A DNA stretch of 64,000 nucleotides, taken from assembly GCA_963837455.1 (NCBI GenBank), contig CAWINM010000007.1, positions 1-64,000 on the forward strand, written 5' to 3'. The notes beneath the pieces were generated by a model. The model was not told the origin of the DNA, ran no database searches, and was given only the letters and a program-made list of their open reading frames with translations. Of this stretch, positions 59,738-64,000 are shown piece after piece; the first letter of the stretch is position 1; every line of letters begins with the position of its first letter. The position numbers and the translations under genes are program-made. Source of the stretch: DASYQD01 sp963837455. Its GTDB lineage: Bacteria > Acidobacteriota > Thermoanaerobaculia > Multivoradales > JAIOJS01.

Positions 59738-60328
59738 ATGCCCGCCACCGAACCGCAGAGCTGGATCCTCGAGGTGCGGCGGCGGCTCGCCTCGCCGCCC
59801 CCCGATCGCGTGCCGCCCAGCGAGCTGGCGGAGGGCGTGCGTCGCGCCGCGGTGCTGGTGCCGCTCTACGTCGACGCCGGCGGGCTGTGGGTACTGCTCA
59901 CCCGGCGGGCGGAGGACCTGCCCTACCACCGCGGCCAGATCGCCTTTCCCGGTGGCAGCCTGGAGGCAGGCGAGGACCCCTGGGCGGCGGCGCTGCGCGA
60001 GAGCCACGAGGAGATCGGCCTCGACCCCGGCAAGGTGCTGCCGCTGGGAATGCTCGACGAGGTGGCGACTCCCACCGGTTTCCACATGCATCCGGTGGTG
60101 GGCGCCGTGCCCTACCCTGTCGACACCCGACCGCACGCGGGCGAGGTGGCCGAGGTGTTCGCCCTGCCGCTCGCCGCGGTGGCCAGCCCCAACATGGTCG
60201 AGCGCCGCACCGTGCTGGTCGACGGGACGCCGCGCGAGCTCACCGTCTTCCACGTCGGCAGCCGGCAGATCTGGGGCGCCACCGCGCTGGTGCTCGCCAA
60301 CCTGCTCGAGCGGCTCGGCGCCGGCTGA
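59738..60328 (+). CDS. NUDIX hydrolase, CoA pyrophosphatase (NudL/YeaB) type
   Basis: A 196-residue NUDIX enzyme. The NUDIX box reads GGSLEAGEDPWAAALRESHEEIG, with all acidic and Arg positions (GX5EX7REUXEEXGU) in place, and it is preceded by LPYHRGQIAFPGG, the segment that separates CoA pyrophosphatases from other NUDIX proteins. It should split CoA or acyl-CoA into 3',5'-ADP and 4'-phosphopantetheine. The ATG has no clear Shine-Dalgarno. It starts 31 nt after the MITE-like element's right target duplication, so the element may affect its transcription. Confidence 0.9.
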   Translation: MPATEPQSWILEVRRRLASPPPDRVPPSELAEGVRRAAVLVPLYVDAGGLWVLLTRRAEDLPYHRGQIAFPGGSLEAGEDPWAAALRESHEEIGLDPGKVLPLGMLDEVATPTGFHMHPVVGAVPYPVDTRPHAGEVAEVFALPLAAVASPNMVERRTVLVDGTPRELTVFHVGSRQIWGATALVLANLLERLGAG

Positions 60329-60434
60329 CGCCGGCGCGACCCGCCCGCGGGCGGGCCGTTTCCCAGCCGCCACGATCCGCGCCCGAGCGCGGCGATAGAA
60401 TGGCGGCGCGCCGCACACCGACGAGGAGACCGCT

Positions 60435-61511
60435 ATGGCCACCGTGCAAGCGACACCCATCGACCGCATCGCCGAGCAGCTGGGAGCGGACGGCGAGAGC
60501 CTGCTCGCCTTCACCTGCCAGGGGGTGCGCCGCGAGCAGCTCCACCTGCCCGGGCCCGACCACATCGACCGCTGCCTCGGCGCCAGCGACCGCAAGCCCG
60601 GTGTGCTGGTCAACCTCCACCGGCTGCACCATACCGGCCGGCTGGCGGGGAGCGGCTACCTGTCGATCCTCCCCGTCGACCAGGGGGTGGAGCACTCGGC
60701 GGCCGCTTCGTTCGCCCCCAACCCCGAGTACATGGACCCCGAGAACATCGTCCGGCTCGCCATCGAGGGGGGGTGCAACGGCGTCGCGTCGACCCTCGGC
60801 GTGCTCGGCTCGGTAGCGCGCCGTTTCGCGCACAAGATCCCGTTCATCGTCAAGCTCAACCACAACGAGCTGCTCACCTACCCCAACCAGTTCCGCCAGA
60901 TCCTCTTCGCCCAGGTGGAGCAGGCCTGGGAGATGGGTGCGGCGGCGGTGGGGGCCACCATCTACTTCGGCTCCGACGACGCCGATCGCGAGATCGTCGA
61001 GGTCGCCGAGTGCTTCGCGCGTGCTCACGAGCTGGGCCTTGCCACCATCCTCTGGTGCTACCTGCGCAACCCCGCGTTCAAAAAGGACGGCGTCGACTAC
61101 CACACCGCGGCGGACCTCACCGGGCAGGCCAACCACCTCGGCGTCACCATCGAGGCCGACGTCATCAAGCAGAAGCTGCCGACCAACAACGGCGGCTACC
61201 CGGCGCTGAGCTTCGGCAAGACCGACAAGCGGGTCTACGGCCAGCTGATCAGCGACCACCCGGTCGACCTGGTGCGCTGGCAGGTCGCCAACTGCTACAT
61301 GGGGCGGGTCGGCCTCATCAACTCCGGCGGCGAGAGCAAGGGTGCCGGTGACCTCGCGCAGGCGGTACGCACCGCGGTGATCAACAAGCGCGGCGGTGGC
61401 ACCGGCCTGATCTCCGGGCGCAAGGCCTTCCAGCGCCCGATGCGCGAGGGGGTCGAGCTGCTGCACGCCATTCAGGATGTCTACCTCTGCACCGAGGTGA
61501 CCGTCGCCTGA
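60435..61511 (+). CDS. fbaB: Class I fructose-bisphosphate aldolase (FbaB/DhnA type)
   Basis: A 358-residue glycolytic aldolase of the DhnA family, cleaving fructose-1,6-bisphosphate into DHAP and glyceraldehyde-3-phosphate through a Schiff base. Motifs: LPVDQGVEHSAAASFAPNPEY, EGGCNGVASTLG, FIVKLNHNE, ATIYFGS, the Schiff-base Lys in ADVIKQKLPTNNGG, and LINSGGESKGAGD and GLISGRKAFQRP for phosphate binding. Length matches E. coli FbaB (350 aa). GAGGAGACC precedes the ATG and a TAGAAT hexamer (60396-60401) about 34 nt upstream is a likely -10, so this gene has a normal leader. Confidence 0.95.
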   Translation: MATVQATPIDRIAEQLGADGESLLAFTCQGVRREQLHLPGPDHIDRCLGASDRKPGVLVNLHRLHHTGRLAGSGYLSILPVDQGVEHSAAASFAPNPEYMDPENIVRLAIEGGCNGVASTLGVLGSVARRFAHKIPFIVKLNHNELLTYPNQFRQILFAQVEQAWEMGAAAVGATIYFGSDDADREIVEVAECFARAHELGLATILWCYLRNPAFKKDGVDYHTAADLTGQANHLGVTIEADVIKQKLPTNNGGYPALSFGKTDKRVYGQLISDHPVDLVRWQVANCYMGRVGLINSGGESKGAGDLAQAVRTAVINKRGGGTGLISGRKAFQRPMREGVELLHAIQDVYLCTEVTVA

Positions 61512-61575
61512 CTCGGGCCCGGCGCGAGGAGGACAGCTCGCGCCCGCGCCGCCCGTTGCCCGGGGAGGCGCGCGC

Positions 61576-62784
61576 CTACGACATCGCCCCGTCGGCGGTC
61601 ACCGTCGTGGGGGCCGGCTCGGCGAGCAGCTCGGCGAGCCGGTGGTGCGACGCCTCGGCGTCACGCTCGCCGATCGCCATCAGGCGCTGCAGGTAGTCGG
61701 GGTGGAAGAGCAGCAGCGACAGCATGTCGGCGGAGCTGGTCTCGTGGCTGCCGAGGCCGCGGGTGAGGAAGGCGAGGCCGCGCGGCAGCGCGTCCTGGTA
61801 GTCGGCTGCCAGCCTGCCGAGGTCCTCCGAGGGGTGCAGCACGAGGAGGTCGATGGGGCGCAGGGCGCCGCCCTGCTCGGCGGGCAGGCGCGCCAGCAGG
61901 CGATTGATGCGCTTGAGCCCCTCGGCGTCCTGCTCGACGTGGTCGAGGAAGATGGCGTTGAGCACGGCGCCGATCACCTGCGCCGGCGGCGGGTAGCCGC
62001 GGATGACCGGCCGATCGGCCTCCGAGAGCGTGCGCTGGTAGCGCGTCGACACCGCCAGGATGCGCTCGGCGCCGAGGTGGATGGCTGGGGCGAGCGGCGC
62101 CACCAGGCGCACGCCGCCGTCGCCGTACCAGGAGCTGCCGATGCGCACGGCGGGGAAGAGCAGCGGCAGCGCCGCCGAGGCCATCACGTGGTCGATGCCG
62201 ATGCGGGCCCTGGCGCTGCGCCGCTGCGGGCGCTCCCAGGTGACGATGTCGCGCCCCTGCACCCAGGTGACGGTCTGGCCGGTGGCGTAGTTGAGGGTGG
62301 AGAGGGCCAGCGCCGACAGCCGGCCGGCGGCGATCGAGCCGGCGATGCCGACGAGCTCCTCCGAGACGGTCGCCATCACCGTCGTCAGCAGCTGGCGCAG
62401 CGGCGAGGTGTCGAGCAGCCCACGGATGCGCGGCGCGATCGCGGCGCCGCCCGAGAGCAGCCGCGTGCCCCAGCGCACGACGTTGGTGGAGAGGCTGCGG
62501 AGGTCGACGCGGAAGACGTGGTCGAAGCCGAGCCCGCTCCAAACCTCGCCGAGGCCGGCCGCGGCGTCCGCCATGCTGCCGGCGTGCGACGCCAGGTAGG
62601 CGGCGTTGATGGCGCCCGCCGAGGTGCCGGTGATGATCTGGAAGCGGAAGTCGGGGAAGGCGCGGCGGAGGTAGCGCAGCAAGCCGACCTGGTAGGCGGC
62701 GCGGGCGCCGCCCCCGGACAGCACCAGCGCCAGCTGACGGTCGCTGGGGCGGAGAGGCGAGGAGTCGAGAGGCACCGTCGCCAC
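61576..62784 (-). CDS. Patatin-like phospholipase
   Basis: A 402-residue patatin-domain protein. The oxyanion loop is LALVLSGGGARAAYQVGLLRYL, the nucleophile elbow is GTSAG (ITGTSAGAINAAYLASHAG) and the dyad Asp is in YGDGGVRLVAPL. Such enzymes hydrolyse phospholipids or lysophospholipids with a Ser-Asp dyad. A family-like segment AERILAVSTRYQRT follows the Asp. No signal peptide, so cytoplasmic or membrane-associated. The start ATG has no strong Shine-Dalgarno. It is divergent from the MBL hydrolase, 83 nt away, and convergent with the aldolase. Confidence 0.9.
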   Translation of the reverse strand: MATVPLDSSPLRPSDRQLALVLSGGGARAAYQVGLLRYLRRAFPDFRFQIITGTSAGAINAAYLASHAGSMADAAAGLGEVWSGLGFDHVFRVDLRSLSTNVVRWGTRLLSGGAAIAPRIRGLLDTSPLRQLLTTVMATVSEELVGIAGSIAAGRLSALALSTLNYATGQTVTWVQGRDIVTWERPQRRSARARIGIDHVMASAALPLLFPAVRIGSSWYGDGGVRLVAPLAPAIHLGAERILAVSTRYQRTLSEADRPVIRGYPPPAQVIGAVLNAIFLDHVEQDAEGLKRINRLLARLPAEQGGALRPIDLLVLHPSEDLGRLAADYQDALPRGLAFLTRGLGSHETSSADMLSLLLFHPDYLQRLMAIGERDAEASHHRLAELLAEPAPTTVTADGAMS

Positions 62785-62867
62785 TGGCGGTGATTGTCAG
62801 GGCAGCGGGCAAGGGGGTCAAGTCGAGGGTCAGGTGAGGCGGGCCCCTGGGATAGACTCGCTGGCCC

Positions 62868-63740
62868 GTGCGCTCCGGCCACTTCACCCTCGGCCGCTTC
62901 GACCTTGCCGTCCTCCCCGACACGCCGTTCCGCCTCGACGGGGGGGCGATGTTCGGCGTCGTGCCGAAGGTGCTCTGGGAGCGCCAGAAGCCGACGGACG
63001 GGCGCAACCGCATCGCCATGACCACCAACTGTCTGCTGCTGCGCGGAGAGGGGGGCGTGGCGCTGGTCGACACCGGCATCGGCGAGAAGCTCGACGACCG
63101 TGCCCGTGACACCTTCGCCGTGCCGGCGGAGGGGGAGCGCCTGCCGGAACGGCTGGCCGCGGCGGGGGTGACGCCCGAGCAGGTCACCCACGTGCTGCTC
63201 ACCCACCTGCACTTCGATCACTGCGGCTGGAGCACGCGCCGCCAGGGAGACGGTTGGGTCCCCACCTTTCCGCGGGCCCGCTACTTCATCCAGCGCGACG
63301 AGCTCGAGCATGCCTTCCACCCCAACGAGCGCGACCGCGCGAGCTACGATCGGCGCAACGTCGAGGCGCTCATCGCGGCGGGTGTGGTGGAGGCCTTCGG
63401 CGACGAGGTCGAGCCCGTGCCGGGGGTGCGCATGGTGCGCGCGGGAGGCCATTCCCCCGGGATGTGCGTGGTGCGCATCGACGGTGGCGCCGGCGAGACC
63501 GCGGTGTTCTTCGCCGACCTGGTGCCCACCGCGGCGCACCTTCCCACACCGTGGGTGATGAGCTACGACCTCTGGCCGCTAACCAGCATGGAGCACAAGG
63601 CGCGCTGGGTGGCCGAGGCGGCTGCCGGCGACTGGCTGTGTGTCTTCGAGCACGACACCGAGGTGCCGCTGGCGCGGCTGGCACCCGGCGACCGCCCCGG
63701 TCGCTTCCGCGCCGAGCCGGTGGCACTGGCGAGCGTTTGA
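62868..63740 (+). CDS. MBL-fold metallo-hydrolase
   Basis: A 290-residue metallo-beta-lactamase-fold protein. Metal ligands: HxHxDH in LLTHLHFDHCGW, the downstream His in AGGHSPGM, the bridging Asp in FFADLVPT, and a final His in VFEHDTEVPLARL. The C-terminal layout (MSYDLWPLTSMEHKARWV) fits the large quorum-quenching/AHL-lactonase-like or general MBL hydrolase group; activity unknown. Start GTG at 62868, preceded 9 nt upstream by a TAGACT hexamer and without a Shine-Dalgarno, again consistent with a leaderless message. Confidence 0.87.
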   Translation: MRSGHFTLGRFDLAVLPDTPFRLDGGAMFGVVPKVLWERQKPTDGRNRIAMTTNCLLLRGEGGVALVDTGIGEKLDDRARDTFAVPAEGERLPERLAAAGVTPEQVTHVLLTHLHFDHCGWSTRRQGDGWVPTFPRARYFIQRDELEHAFHPNERDRASYDRRNVEALIAAGVVEAFGDEVEPVPGVRMVRAGGHSPGMCVVRIDGGAGETAVFFADLVPTAAHLPTPWVMSYDLWPLTSMEHKARWVAEAAAGDWLCVFEHDTEVPLARLAPGDRPGRFRAEPVALASV

Positions 63741-63765
63741 CACCCTGGACAGGAGAGAGGGAGCG

Positions 63766-64000
63766 ATGGCAATCGAAGTCGTGATGCCCCAGATGGGCGA
63801 GTCGATCGCCGAGGGCACGATCACCAAGTGGCTGGTGAAGGTGGGCGACCGGGTGGAGCGCGACCAGCCGCTGTTCGAGATCTCGACCGACAAGGTGGAC
63901 GCCGAGATCCCCAGCCCGGCGGCAGGCGTCGTGCTGGAGATTCGCAACCAGGAGGGAGAGACCGTTCCGGTGTCGCAGGTGGTGGCGCGGATCGAGGAAG
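63766..64000 (+). CDS. 2-oxoacid dehydrogenase E2 component (lipoyl domain), truncated by window end
   Basis: First 78 residues of a dihydrolipoamide acyltransferase. The N-terminal lipoyl domain is complete: IEVVMPQMGESIAEGTITKWLVKVGD, with the lipoylated Lys43 in STDKVDAEIPSPAAG, and ends near VVARIEE. The GESIAEGTI wording fits branched-chain or 2-oxoglutarate-type E2 subunits; which one cannot be told without the catalytic domain. A good GGAGAGAGGGAGC lies just before the ATG. It begins 25 nt after the MBL hydrolase stop. Confidence 0.9.
   Translation, partial: MAIEVVMPQMGESIAEGTITKWLVKVGDRVERDQPLFEISTDKVDAEIPSPAAGVVLEIRNQEGETVPVSQVVARIEE

Noticed and set aside
1..64000. CRISPR arrays, rRNA, tRNA, prophage or integrase genes
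   Set aside because: I looked for regularly spaced repeats, tRNA T-arms with acceptor stems, rRNA landmarks and phage or recombinase motifs on both strands and found none.

Overview
The window is a GC-rich (about 70 percent) stretch of a diderm bacterial chromosome with no rRNA, tRNA, CRISPR array, prophage or transposase. TamA/TamB, apolipoprotein N-acyltransferase, lipoprotein signal peptides and RND efflux show an outer membrane. Two VWFA-related proteins of a type common in Acidobacteriota, an ECF sigma factor with a FecR-like partner, and many secreted proteins of unknown function suggest Acidobacteriota, perhaps Thermoanaerobaculia. That placement is inference.

The main result is two genes that look truncated but are better read as selenoprotein genes. 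At 11828..12523 (minus) a MerB-like organomercurial lyase homolog has an in-frame UGA exactly where MerB has its catalytic Cys159. At 47053..48282 (minus) a DUF3179 protein has an in-frame UGA at the first Cys of the family's Y-C-x-x-C motif. In both mRNAs the UGA is followed, 15-19 nt later, by a perfect 6-7 bp hairpin with a GGUC or GGUCU loop, the core of the E. coli fdhF SECIS loop. Both would be mis-annotated as split or truncated genes.

Layout. 1-4290: membrane fusion protein and RND pump broken by more than twenty single-base indels, probably a sequence-quality artefact. 4527-12523: START-like protein, GH47 mannosidase-like lipoprotein, a hypothetical, an alpha/beta hydrolase, RecQ, an AlkX/YcaQ-type DNA glycosylase and the MerB-like selenoprotein. 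12625-20181: a six-gene plus-strand unit of secreted TPR/STN/VWA proteins around an ECF sigma factor and a FecR-like regulator. 20204-21995: RmuC and a small coiled-coil protein. 21999-27586: a small secondary-metabolite locus (active ketosynthase, catalytically dead ketosynthase partner, AMP-forming ligase, divergent halogenase-like flavoprotein). 27620-31730: nitrilase-family amidase, small membrane protein, BNR-repeat protein, aminotransferase. 31920-38164: tamB and tamA. 38308-44623: DUF2784 protein, Lrp/AsnC regulator with an EamA exporter, a LEA-like lipoprotein, a YheT-like hydrolase and tandem secreted paralogs. 44686-48282: DUF255 thioredoxin-fold protein facing the DUF3179 selenoprotein. 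48463-55573: NfeD, slipin, SPOR protein, Lnt, prfB with its programmed frameshift, fatty acid desaturase. 56085-64000: glycosyltransferase, membrane protein, a 274-bp MITE-like element, CoA pyrophosphatase, class I aldolase, patatin, MBL hydrolase and the start of a 2-oxoacid dehydrogenase E2.

Many monocistronic genes have a TANNNT -10-like hexamer ending only 5-9 nt before the start codon and no Shine-Dalgarno, which points to frequent leaderless transcription. The clearest case is the Lrp/AsnC gene, with a TTGACA-17-TATTCT promoter.
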